A stretch of 16,532 nt of DNA from an uncultured Acidimicrobiaceae bacterium (GTDB taxonomy: Bacteria; Actinomycetota; Acidimicrobiia; Acidimicrobiales; Ilumatobacteraceae): the NCBI GenBank assembly GCA_903919215.1, contig CAIXHI010000288.1, positions 1 through 16,532 of the forward strand, in the 5' to 3' direction. The translations under genes and the position numbers were made by a program. The notes beneath the pieces are model-generated. The model did no database searches. It worked only from the letters and a program-made list of their open reading frames with translations, and was not told the origin of the DNA. This document shows, one piece after another, positions 8,684-15,965 of the stretch; position 1 is the stretch's first letter, and each line of letters opens with the position of its first letter.

Positions 8684-8746
8684 CTAGCGTCTCCGGTTGG
8701 TATCGGCAGGCGCTCGGTCGGCAACCTGCACAACGCGGTGCGACGG

Positions 8747-8781
8747 AAAAACCGCAGAGCCACTCCGAAGAGTGGCTCTGC
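8747..8781 (-). terminator. Rho-independent terminator of the tRNA-Gln/tRNA-Glu transcript
   Basis: On the minus strand GCAGAGCCACTC pairs perfectly over 12 bp with GAGTGGCTCTGC around a TTCG loop. The loop is closed by C-G, which makes the extra-stable cUUCGg tetraloop. GG and then five T residues follow. It sits 16 nt beyond the 3' end of tRNA-Glu and is oriented to end the tRNA transcript before the accessory region. Confidence 0.88.
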
Positions 8782-8797
8782 CCGGTACTTCAATTTG

Positions 8798-8870
8798 CAG
8801 CCCCAACGGGATTCGAACCCGTGCCGCCACCTTGAGAGGGTGGTGTCCTAGGCCACTAGACGATGGGGCC
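8798..8870 (-). tRNA. tRNA-Glu (anticodon CTC)
   Basis: The RNA has 73 nt on the minus strand. The acceptor stem GGCCCCA pairs with TGGGGCT, including a G-T first pair. The D-arm region contains GTCTAGTGGCCTAGGAC. The anticodon stem CCACC/GGTGG encloses CT-CTC-AA, giving anticodon CTC for the Glu codon GAG. The T-arm is CGGGTTCGAATCCCG and the discriminator base is G. No CCA is encoded; the next bases are CAA, so the end must be added by CCA-transferase. It lies 39 nt downstream of tRNA-Gln and shares its terminator. Confidence 0.96.
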
Positions 8871-8909
8871 AGGCTGCTTCATTTTGCTTCCAACCCAAGG
8901 GGCTGAGCG

Positions 8910-8981
8910 TTGGGGCGCAAGGAATCGAACCCTGAATAACAGAACCAGAATCTGCTGTGTTGCCAGTTACACCACGCCCCA
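8910..8981 (-). tRNA. tRNA-Gln (anticodon CTG)
   Basis: The RNA has 72 nt on the minus strand. The acceptor stem TGGGGCG pairs with CGCCCCA, giving the U1-A72 pair typical of bacterial tRNA-Gln. The D-arm is GTGTAACTGGCAACAC. The anticodon stem GCAGA/TCTGT encloses TT-CTG-GT, giving anticodon CTG for codon CAG. The T-arm is CAGGGTTCGATTCCTTG with one G-T pair, and the discriminator is A. CCA is not encoded. It sits downstream of gltX and the YdcF gene. In organisms without glutaminyl-tRNA synthetase it is first charged with Glu and then amidated by GatCAB. Confidence 0.96.
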
Positions 8982-9043
8982 TCGGGTAACCCCGAAGGCG
9001 CAGGAAGTGTAGCAACGCACCTCCCCATCTCCCACCGGGAAAC

Positions 9044-9697
9044 TCAACCTGTGAGGCGCAGCAGTCGATCGAAGCCGATGATGCGACCAATGGCGATGCC
9101 GCCGGCCTCCTTGGCATCCAGCTCGAACTCGTACCACCCACGCACCGGACTGGTGGTGGTCGGCGACACGTACGCGGTCAGCCCCAACTCTTGAGCCACC
9201 AGGCGGATGCGCAGCGAATGGTACCGATCGCTCACCAGCAGCACTGAGTGCAGACCGCGGCCACGCATCACGTCACGCACACCGCGCAGTTCGTCGTACG
9301 ACGTGTCGCCGCCGACCTGCACGATGTGGTCCTTGGGCACGCCACGCTTGACGAGGTAGTTCGCCGACGCCTGCGCCTCGGTGAACCGATCGCCAGGACG
9401 GTTGGCGCCGGTGGTGAACACCAACGGTGCCAGACCCCGGTCCCACAACTCGACGACGTGGTCGAGGCGCGCCGCCAACACGTCGGACGGCCGACCGTCA
9501 TACTGCGCCGCGCCGAGCACCACGATCGCGTCCACCTTCCGCGCCTGATCGGTCTGCCCCGTGTGCCGCACCTGCCACAACGTGACGACGAAGTAGAGCG
9601 CCAGCAGCCCTGCGACTATGGCCGCAATGCGGCGGGCACGACGCCATCCCGAACGCGGCCTCGCCAGCGGCAGCTCGGGTGTGGGGTCGGCGGACAC
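9044..9697 (-). CDS. YdcF/DUF218-family membrane-anchored protein
   Basis: The product has 217 residues from GTG 9697, chosen because GGAGG lies eight nt upstream. A GTG at 9712 would add five residues. A basic segment (RSGWRRARR) precedes one membrane helix at about residues 20-40, so the rest is probably extracytoplasmic. The DUF218 domain follows with its usual blocks: AIVVLGAAQYDGRPS at about 58-72, the VFTTGANRPGDRFTEAQAS block, a GGDTSYDELRGV block and LLVSDRYHSLR. The family includes E. coli SanA and YdcF. Roles in envelope integrity or cell-wall metabolism have been suggested, but the reaction is not established. The gene begins 38 nt after the gltX stop on the same strand, so the two may be co-transcribed, with the tRNA pair further downstream. 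Confidence 0.9.
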   Translation of the reverse strand: MSADPTPELPLARPRSGWRRARRIAAIVAGLLALYFVVTLWQVRHTGQTDQARKVDAIVVLGAAQYDGRPSDVLAARLDHVVELWDRGLAPLVFTTGANRPGDRFTEAQASANYLVKRGVPKDHIVQVGGDTSYDELRGVRDVMRGRGLHSVLLVSDRYHSLRIRLVAQELGLTAYVSPTTTSPVRGWYEFELDAKEAGGIAIGRIIGFDRLLRLTG

Positions 9698-9735
9698 TTC
9701 CGTCGCCTCCACCCCCGCCGGTGGCGTGACGTCGG

Positions 9736-11142
9736 TCAGAGCCGAGCCTCCGCGGCGCGCATGCGGCGCAGCGTCTCGTCACGGCCCAATACTTCCAACG
9801 CCTCGAACAGCGGCGGGCCGACTGTGCGGCCCGTGACGGCCACGCGCACGGGAGCCTGGGCCTTGCCCAACTTCAGCCCGTTCGCCTCGCCCACGGCCTC
9901 CAGGGCCTGTTTCAGCGGCTCGGCGGCCCAGGCGGTAAGCGCCGTGTAGGCCGCGATCGCACCGGCCAACATCGGTGCCGCCTCGGCCGCGCCCATCACC
10001 TTCGTCCACGAGGCCTCGTCGACCACCGGCTCGGGCTGGAACAGGAAGTCGACCACCCCGGCGGCATCGGCCAGCGTGACGCAGCGCGGCTGGATGTGCG
10101 GCGCCATCGCTAGGAACATGGCCTCGTCGAAGCCGCTGCGTGGGAACGGTGCATTGGGGCCGAACAGCCACGGCTTGCACGCCTCGTAGAAATCGATGGT
10201 GGAGAGCATGCGGATGTGGTCGCCGTTGAATGCAGCCAGCTTCTTCAGGTCGAAGAACGCTGGCGAGTGGTTCACATCCTCCAGACGGAAGTCGCGCTCC
10301 ATCTCCGACCAGGGAGCGATCTCGCTGTCGCCCTTCGGCGTCCAGCCCAACGTCATCAGGTAGTTCACCATCGCGTCGGGCAGGTAACCCTCGTCGCGGT
10401 ACTGCTCGAGCGCCACCTTGTCGCGGCGCTTCGACAGCTTCTTGCGCGCCTCGTTCACCAACACCGGCACGTGCGCCCACACCGGCGGCTGATGGCCGAG
10501 CGCGTCCCAGATCATCTGTTGCTTCGGCGCATTCGGTAGGTGCTCTTCCGCACGCACCACATGGCTGATGCGCATGTTCACGTCGTCGACCACGTTGGCC
10601 AGCAGGAACATTGGGTTGCCATTGCTGCGCAACAGCACGAAGTCCTCGATCAGGGCATTGTCGAACACGACCTCGCCGCGCACCAGGTCGTGCACGGTGG
10701 TGCTACCCGCTGGCACTTTGAAGCGCAGCACACGGCCGGGGCCGGGGCCCAGGCTCAGGTTGCGCGACCAGCCCTGGTAACCCTGATTGCCCTCGATCTT
10801 GTTGCGGGCTTCCACCTCGGCGGGGGTCATGTCGCAGTAGTACGCGTTGCCCTGTTCATACAACTGGTGGGCGGCGGCCACGTGTGCCTCGGCGTAGTGG
10901 CTCTGGAAGTACGGCCCCTCGAAGCACGGGTCGTCGGCGCCGATACCGATCCAGGCCAGCGCATCGATGATGCCCTGGGTCCACTCGGGGCGGTTGCGCT
11001 CCTCATCGGTGTCCTCGATGCGCAGCACGAACGTGCCGCCCTGGTTGTGGGCCAGTGCCCAGTTCCACAGTGCGGTGCGGGCGCCGCCCACGTGGAAGAA
11101 CCCGGTGGGGGACGGTGCGAAACGAAATCGGGGGCCACTCAT
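9736..11142 (-). CDS. gltX: Glutamyl-tRNA synthetase
   Basis: The product has 468 residues from ATG 11142, the usual length for a bacterial class I GluRS. It attaches glutamate to tRNA-Glu using ATP in the cytosol. The N-terminus FAPSPTGFFHVGG (8-20) holds the HIGH-type motif as HVGG. VLRIEDTD follows at 39-46. VVDDVNMRISHVVRAEEHLPN lies at about 184-204, and the KMSKS-type loop is KKLSKR at 234-239. The C-terminal anticodon-binding helical domain is complete to residue 468. No strong ribosome-binding site precedes the ATG. The tRNA-Gln and tRNA-Glu genes lie about 0.8 kb downstream on the same strand. Most actinobacterial GluRS enzymes are non-discriminating and also glutamylate tRNA-Gln for GatCAB. 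That this one does so is inferred from family and context. Confidence 0.97.
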   Translation of the reverse strand: MSGPRFRFAPSPTGFFHVGGARTALWNWALAHNQGGTFVLRIEDTDEERNRPEWTQGIIDALAWIGIGADDPCFEGPYFQSHYAEAHVAAAHQLYEQGNAYYCDMTPAEVEARNKIEGNQGYQGWSRNLSLGPGPGRVLRFKVPAGSTTVHDLVRGEVVFDNALIEDFVLLRSNGNPMFLLANVVDDVNMRISHVVRAEEHLPNAPKQQMIWDALGHQPPVWAHVPVLVNEARKKLSKRRDKVALEQYRDEGYLPDAMVNYLMTLGWTPKGDSEIAPWSEMERDFRLEDVNHSPAFFDLKKLAAFNGDHIRMLSTIDFYEACKPWLFGPNAPFPRSGFDEAMFLAMAPHIQPRCVTLADAAGVVDFLFQPEPVVDEASWTKVMGAAEAAPMLAGAIAAYTALTAWAAEPLKQALEAVGEANGLKLGKAQAPVRVAVTGRTVGPPLFEALEVLGRDETLRRMRAAEARL

Positions 11143-11211
11143 GCCCGATCGAGGCTACCTGCCCGCCCCCACCCCCTCCCGGCCACCCCTCGGCCCGGGC
11201 CTCCCTCGCCC

Positions 11212-11265
11212 CTCTGTGTCGCGGGCGCACGCGCCGCACGTGGAGGTCGCGGCCGCGGCACAGAC
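11212..11265. repeat. 54-bp palindrome-ended repeat, copy 1
   Basis: This copy starts CTCTGTGTCGCGGGCGCAC and ends CCGCGGCACAGAC. By hand alignment it matches copy 2 at 44 of 54 positions. The differences cluster in the middle ten bases, as expected of a loop, while the arms are conserved. The arms are an imperfect inverted repeat here. It lies in the gltX-gdh spacer, 89 bp before copy 2. Confidence 0.75.
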
Positions 11266-11300
11266 GAACGCACCGATCGGGCTCCACCCCGGCGCGAGGC

Positions 11301-11354
11301 CTCTGTGTCGCGGGCGCACTCTTCGCCGATGGAGGTCAGGGCCGCGACACAGAG
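11301..11354. repeat. 54-bp palindrome-ended repeat, copy 2
   Basis: The ends CTCTGTGTCGCGG (11301-11313) and CCGCGACACAGAG (11342-11354) form a perfect 13-bp inverted repeat around a 28-nt centre. With copy 1 this resembles a REP-type or MITE-like intergenic palindromic element. No T-run follows either side, so a terminator is not the simplest reading, although a long-stemmed transcript structure is possible. Confidence 0.78.
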
Positions 11355-11360
11355 CTGAAG

Positions 11361-11396
11361 GGCGGGGCGGCTGGGGTAGGCGGGGCGGCTGGGGTA
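11361..11396. repeat. 18-bp tandem duplication in a G-rich tract
   Basis: The unit GGCGGGGCGGCTGGGGTA occurs twice without a gap (11361-11378 and 11379-11396). A further run of GGGGC units extends to about 11420, right up to the 3' end of the glutamate dehydrogenase gene. Repeated G4 runs on the plus strand could form quadruplex structure. Slippage is a likely origin. Confidence 0.8.
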
Positions 11397-11422
11397 GGTG
11401 AGGTGGGGCGGGGCGGGGCGGG

Positions 11423-14400
11423 TCAGGTGAGCAGGGCGAGGTTGCGGAGTTGGCGGACGGCGACCGACAGCGTGGTGATGTCGTGGCTGTCGACGCGGCG
11501 CAGTTCGGTGAACATCGTCATCGTGCGTTGCACGAGGCGCTCGTTGGCCGACTGCCAGTCGGCCACTCCTCCGGCGGCGAGCACATCCTCGGCAAGATCG
11601 CCCAACGCGGCCACCAGATCGTCACGCAACGCCGAGCGGGCCTGGTTCTGCCAGCGGGTACCACGCGGCAACCGCCCAACGGCCGTCCACAGCCAGAGCA
11701 GATCCAGTTCGTCGAACACATGCCAGTACGCGCCAGCCACCTCGCTCGGGCTGCGGCCGGCGCGACCCGACAACTCCACCATGTCGAATGCGGTGTGGAG
11801 CAGTGGCCACTGCACACTGCGTTGGGCCAACCCCTCGGGAACACCGGCCGCAAGGCGACTCGCCTCCAGCGCGAACGCGGCGTCGCGGAGCTTGCCGCGC
11901 AGTGTGCCTTCGAGCTCGACGAGACTGCAGATCGGCGCCCGGTAGGCCTCGACTGCGGCACCGATGTCGAGCGGCAGCTTGCGGTGGCGCAGCAGCCAGA
12001 GCGTGGCGCGCTCGGCCATCGAGCGCAGTTCGAGGAACAGGTCGATCTGCACATCGGGCTTCACCTGGCCGGTGAGCGCATCGACCTGATCCCACAGCTC
12101 CACGAGGCCGAGAACGTCGCGGGCGGCGAGCCAGGCGCGGGTGATCTCGACGACACCCACACCGGTCTCTTCACCCACCCGATGGTCGAAGGAAATTCCC
12201 GAGAGGTTGACCATCTGGTTGCACACCTGCGTGGCCACGATCTCGCGACGCAGACGGTGGCCCAGGATCTGGTCGTGGTACTCGTGATGCAGCCGGTGCG
12301 GGAAGTAGCGGATCAGTTCGGGCACCAGATACGGGTTGTCGGGCAGATCGCTGCGCACGGTCTCGGCCACATTCGCCGTCTTGGTGTAGGCCAGCAATAC
12401 GGAGAACTCGGGGGTCGTGAGCCCTTGGCCACTGGCTTGACGTTCGGCGATCTGCCGGTCGGTGGGCAGGAACTCCATCGCCCGGTTGAGCCAGCCCTCG
12501 GACTCGAGCTGGTTCAGATAGCGGGAATGCACGTTCACCATCGGCAACGCCTGGCGGCGGGCGATGCTGAGCGCCAACGTCTGCGCCCGATTGTCATCAA
12601 GCACCAACTCGCCGACATCGTCGGTCATTTCCACCAACACCGCGTTGCGTTGCTCGGTCGTGAGCGCGCCGGCCTCGACGACCGGCCCGAGCAGGATCTT
12701 GATGTTCACCTCGTGGTCGCTGCAGTCGACTCCCGCCGAGTTGTCGATCGCGTCCGTGTTGATCAAGCCACCCACGAGCGCGTATTCCACGCGACCGCGC
12801 TGGGTGAAGCCGAGGTTGCCGCCCTCCCCCACGATGCGGCAACGCAGTTCGCTGCCATTGATTCGCAGGCCGTCGTTCGCCCGATCGCCGACGTCGGCGT
12901 GGCTCTCGCTGGTCGCCTTCACGTAGGTGCCGATGCCACCGTTCCACAGCAGGTCGACCGGGGCGCGCAAGATGGTGGAGATCAGTTCGTTCGGGGTGAA
13001 CGTGGTGTGATCGGCCCCCAGACACACACGTGCGGCTTCGCTGATCTCGATGGTCTTCAACGTGCGCGGATACACACCGCCGCCTGCCGAGATGAGTGCC
13101 GAGTCGTAGTCGGCCCAACTCGAGCGCGGCATCCCGAACAGACGCAGTCGCTCGGCGAACGACGCGGCCGGATCCGGATCAGGGTCGATGATGATGTGCC
13201 GATGATCGAATGCCGCCAGCATCTTGAGATGCGGTGAACGCAACAGTCCGTTGCCGAACACATCGCCGCTCATGTCGCCGACGCCCACGACGGTGAGCGC
13301 GACCTTCTCGACATCCTTGCCCAGCGTTGCGGCGTGACGGCGAACGCTCTCCCACGCACCGCGGGCGGTGATGGCCATCTCCTTGTGGTCGTAGCCAGCG
13401 CTGCCACCGGACGCGAAGGCGTCACCCAGCCAGAAGCCGTAGTCGGCCGAGATGCCATTGGCGATATCGCTGAACGTGGCCGTGCCCTTGTCGGCGGCCA
13501 CCACGAGATACGGATCGTCGCCGTCGTGCCGCACAGTCTCGGGCGGCGCAACGATGCCGTCACCGACGATGTTGTCGGTGAGGTCGAGCAAGCCGGCGAT
13601 GAACTGGCGGTAGCACGCGACGCCCTCGGTACGGAACTCATCGGTACCTGGCGTAGGCGGTCGCTTCAACACGAACCCGCCCTTCGCACCCGTGGGCACG
13701 ATCACCGCGTTCTTCACGATCTGCGCCTTGACCAGGCCGAGGATCTCCGTGCGGAAGTCCTCCCGGCGATCGCTCCAGCGGATACCGCCACGGGCGATGC
13801 GGCCATTGCGCAGGTGCACGCCCTCAACCCGCGGCGAGCACACCCAGATCTCGAACATCGGACGCGGCAGCGGCAGATCCGGCACCTTCGTGGTGTCGAA
13901 TTTGAACGCCAGCACATCGCGGTACCCGGCATTCGATCCGGACCGGAATGCGTTGGTGCGCACGGTGGCATCGATCAAGGCGAGCAGTGCCCGCAACGTA
14001 CGGTCGTCATCGAGACTGGGCACCCCGTCGAGGGCCGAGAGGATCGCCGCGCGGTGCACGGCGCTCGCTGCGAGTGAGTCGGCCAGGCCGGGGGTGAAGC
14101 GGGCGGTGAACAACTCGACCAGCGACCGGCCGATCCCCGCATGCCGATTCAGCGTGGACTCGATGTACTGCTGACTGAACGGGAACCCGATCTGGCGCAA
14201 GTAACGCGAGTACGCCCGCAGCACCTCGACCTGTCGGGCGGTGAGACCGGCAGCGAGCACGAGTCGATTGAGTCCGTCGACCTCCACCGTTCCGGCAAAC
14301 TCGGCGAGAAATGCGCGCTGCACCTCGTCCCTGGCGACGTCCGACATGTCGGCACCCTCGGGCACCTGCACGCCGACATCGTGCAACCACACACTCGTCT

Positions 14401-14788
14401 CCGCCAGATCGAAGTGGAACGCACGCTCGTCGATGGCCCGAAAGCCGAGGTTGTCGAGCAGTGGCAGCAGGTCGGAGATCGGAATGGCCCCACCGGCTCG
14501 GTACACACGAAAGCGCCACTCGTGGGATCCGGCTTCGGTGAAGTGCATCATCGCCGTGTCGATGGTGGCAGCCGTCGGGTCGGCGGCAGTGCGCGCCAGG
14601 CGGTCGATGATCGGGAGGTCGATCGCGGCGCTGTTCGGCCAGTTCAACTCGTCGTACCCCGCAGGAACCACCGGCAGCAAACGATCGAGCACCTGCGCGG
14701 CCGCACCACCCAACTCTGCGGTCAGTGCCTCGCGCACGGCGAGTGCCCAGTCAGCGGCGACCTCCCCGGCCGAACCTTGGATGCTCAT
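11423..14788 (-). CDS. gdh: Large-type NAD-dependent glutamate dehydrogenase, short N-terminus
   Basis: The product has 1121 residues from ATG 14788, preceded by AGGTGGGTC. An upstream in-frame ATG at 14911 would overlap the divergent gene's start and adds only low-complexity Arg-rich residues. The enzyme oxidatively deaminates glutamate to 2-oxoglutarate and ammonium with NAD. Signatures are ARGGIRWSDRREDFRTE (332-348), the catalytic-lysine block VPTGAKGGF (364-372), VGVGDMSGDVFGNGLL (501-516), FDHRHIIIDPDPD (527-539), DLLWNGGIGTYVKAT (612-626) and GEGGNLGFTQ (654-663). Then comes NTDAIDNSAGVDCSDHEVNIKI (about 677-698). A long C-terminal helical region follows to the end, as in the 180-kDa class. 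That class is usually about 1600 residues, so roughly 450-500 N-terminal residues, including ACT-like regulatory modules, appear to be absent. There is no room upstream for them. It may be a naturally short subclass. Confidence 0.93.
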   Translation of the reverse strand: MSIQGSAGEVAADWALAVREALTAELGGAAAQVLDRLLPVVPAGYDELNWPNSAAIDLPIIDRLARTAADPTAATIDTAMMHFTEAGSHEWRFRVYRAGGAIPISDLLPLLDNLGFRAIDERAFHFDLAETSVWLHDVGVQVPEGADMSDVARDEVQRAFLAEFAGTVEVDGLNRLVLAAGLTARQVEVLRAYSRYLRQIGFPFSQQYIESTLNRHAGIGRSLVELFTARFTPGLADSLAASAVHRAAILSALDGVPSLDDDRTLRALLALIDATVRTNAFRSGSNAGYRDVLAFKFDTTKVPDLPLPRPMFEIWVCSPRVEGVHLRNGRIARGGIRWSDRREDFRTEILGLVKAQIVKNAVIVPTGAKGGFVLKRPPTPGTDEFRTEGVACYRQFIAGLLDLTDNIVGDGIVAPPETVRHDGDDPYLVVAADKGTATFSDIANGISADYGFWLGDAFASGGSAGYDHKEMAITARGAWESVRRHAATLGKDVEKVALTVVGVGDMSGDVFGNGLLRSPHLKMLAAFDHRHIIIDPDPDPAASFAERLRLFGMPRSSWADYDSALISAGGGVYPRTLKTIEISEAARVCLGADHTTFTPNELISTILRAPVDLLWNGGIGTYVKATSESHADVGDRANDGLRINGSELRCRIVGEGGNLGFTQRGRVEYALVGGLINTDAIDNSAGVDCSDHEVNIKILLGPVVEAGALTTEQRNAVLVEMTDDVGELVLDDNRAQTLALSIARRQALPMVNVHSRYLNQLESEGWLNRAMEFLPTDRQIAERQASGQGLTTPEFSVLLAYTKTANVAETVRSDLPDNPYLVPELIRYFPHRLHHEYHDQILGHRLRREIVATQVCNQMVNLSGISFDHRVGEETGVGVVEITRAWLAARDVLGLVELWDQVDALTGQVKPDVQIDLFLELRSMAERATLWLLRHRKLPLDIGAAVEAYRAPICSLVELEGTLRGKLRDAAFALEASRLAAGVPEGLAQRSVQWPLLHTAFDMVELSGRAGRSPSEVAGAYWHVFDELDLLWLWTAVGRLPRGTRWQNQARSALRDDLVAALGDLAEDVLAAGGVADWQSANERLVQRTMTMFTELRRVDSHDITTLSVAVRQLRNLALLT

Positions 14789-14853
14789 GACCCACCTACT
14801 TTCCCGACGACGTTGTCGCGAACGATGCACTGCCAGTGTGCCACGGTCGGGAC

Positions 14854-14872
14854 GCGGCACGAAGCGTGCCGC
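14854..14872. promoter_or_regulatory. 8-bp inverted repeat in the gdh/DUF2237 divergent promoter region
   Basis: GCGGCACG (14854-14861) and CGTGCCGC (14865-14872) are perfect reverse complements around AAG. The site lies in the 121-nt spacer between the divergent gdh and DUF2237 starts, 37 nt before the latter. It could be a shared operator or an RNA hairpin in a leader. I could not place convincing -35 and -10 boxes around it. Confidence 0.4.
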
Positions 14873-14909
14873 AGGCGGAGGATTCGTGGCGGCGAGTACC
14901 CTTCGCCCC

Positions 14910-15275
14910 ATGCCGCAGATGAACGTGTTAGGTGAAGAACTGCAATCGTGCTCGCTCGACCCGGTGACCGGCTACTACCGCACCGGGTGCTGCGAGAACC
15001 ACGGGGATGATCCGGGCCTCCACGTCGTGTGCATCGTCTGCACCGACGAGTTTCTTGCGTACTCGAAGTCGGTCGGCAACGACCTCAGTACGCCGATGCC
15101 GCAGTACGGCTTTGCCGGGTTGAACAACGGCGACCAATGGTGCCTGTGCGCATCACGCTGGCAGGAGGCCTTCGAGGCCGGGCGGCCACCGAAAGTGCGG
15201 CTGTCGTCAACACACGTCTCTGCGCTCGAGCACTGCAACCTGGCCGATCTCTCGGCCAACGCAGTAGACCGCTGA
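14910..15275 (+). CDS. DUF2237-family protein
   Basis: The product has 121 residues. The start ATG 14910 gives MPQMNVLGEELQSCSLDPVTG; the second ATG at 14919 is also possible, since family members often begin right before NVLG. Family blocks are the N-terminal NVLGEEL, YYRTGCCENHGDD, VVCIVCTDEFLAYSKSVGNDLSTP, YGFAGLNNGDQWCLCASRW and a C-terminal STHVSALEH. These match DUF2237 at full length. The function is unknown. Conserved Cys residues (CCxN, CLCA) suggest metal or redox involvement, which is inference. It is divergent from gdh and 26 nt upstream of the PAQR gene, with which it probably shares a transcript. No strong ribosome-binding site is visible. Confidence 0.9.
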   Translation: MPQMNVLGEELQSCSLDPVTGYYRTGCCENHGDDPGLHVVCIVCTDEFLAYSKSVGNDLSTPMPQYGFAGLNNGDQWCLCASRWQEAFEAGRPPKVRLSSTHVSALEHCNLADLSANAVDR

Positions 15276-15301
15276 GTACCCTTTCCCAGGTGACGCGGAT
15301 C

Positions 15302-15952
15302 ATGACTCCGGAACTCGGCCCCAAGCCGTTGCTCCGCGGATGGGCGCATCTGGTCAGCTTCCCGGTGTGGCTGATCGTGGGTGTCTCGATGCTGCTGCTG
15401 ACGGACACCACGACCGCCGGACGGGTACTGCTCGCGATCTATGTGGGCGGCACAGCGATCATGTTCGGCGTGTCCGCGATGTATCACCGCGGGCGTTGGC
15501 AGCCGCGAGCCAAGGCGTTGATGCAGAGGTTCGATCGCTCGGCCATCTTCCTCGCCATCGCCGGTGGCTACACACCGATGGCATGGGTCAGCCTGCACGG
15601 AACGATCCGTGTGGTCGTGCTGGCCGGCGCATGGGTAGGCGCCGCAATCGGTATCGCACTGCATTGGCTACCGCGGGTGCCGCGTGCCTGGCGCGGCGCC
15701 AGCTACATCATCGTCAGCTGGACTGCTGTTCTCGTCTTTCCGCAGATGCGCCACGCGGTTGGTGCTACTGGCTTCTGGCTGATCCTGATCGGCGGCGCGT
15801 GTTACTCGGTCGGCGCGCTCGCACTGGCCACGAAGTGGCCGAACCCGTGGCCGAAGGTCTTCGGCTTCCACGAGGTGTTCCACGCGTTCACCGTCGTGGC
15901 CGCAGCGCTGCAGTTCATCGCGATCAGTTCAATCGTCGCGCCACTGATGTAG
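15302..15952 (+). CDS. trhA: PAQR/hemolysin III family integral membrane protein
   Basis: The product has 216 residues from ATG 15302, with AGGTGA eight nt upstream. About seven hydrophobic helices are visible. Family signatures are SAMYHRGRW near residue 59 (the conserved Ser and His), FDRSAIFLAIAGGYTP near 78 (the conserved Asp), and FHEVFHAF near the C-terminus (the HxxxH metal-binding motif). Bacterial members are named hemolysin III or TrhA and are plasma-membrane proteins. Roles in membrane energetics and fluidity have been proposed, and true haemolysis is doubtful. It follows DUF2237 by 26 nt and converges on the EamA gene with only 13 nt between the stops. Confidence 0.93.
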   Translation: MTPELGPKPLLRGWAHLVSFPVWLIVGVSMLLLTDTTTAGRVLLAIYVGGTAIMFGVSAMYHRGRWQPRAKALMQRFDRSAIFLAIAGGYTPMAWVSLHGTIRVVVLAGAWVGAAIGIALHWLPRVPRAWRGASYIIVSWTAVLVFPQMRHAVGATGFWLILIGGACYSVGALALATKWPNPWPKVFGFHEVFHAFTVVAAALQFIAISSIVAPLM

Positions 15953-15965
15953 CGCCGCCGACCAG

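Noticed and set aside
14241..14909. In-frame plus-strand extension of the DUF2237 gene to 344 residues
   Set aside because: The extension lies antisense to the gdh coding sequence and is Ser/Arg-rich; the family begins near NVLG.
14789..14911. Upstream ATG at 14911 extending glutamate dehydrogenase by 41 residues
   Set aside because: The extension is Arg/Pro-rich, overlaps the start of the divergent DUF2237 gene and would leave no promoter region.
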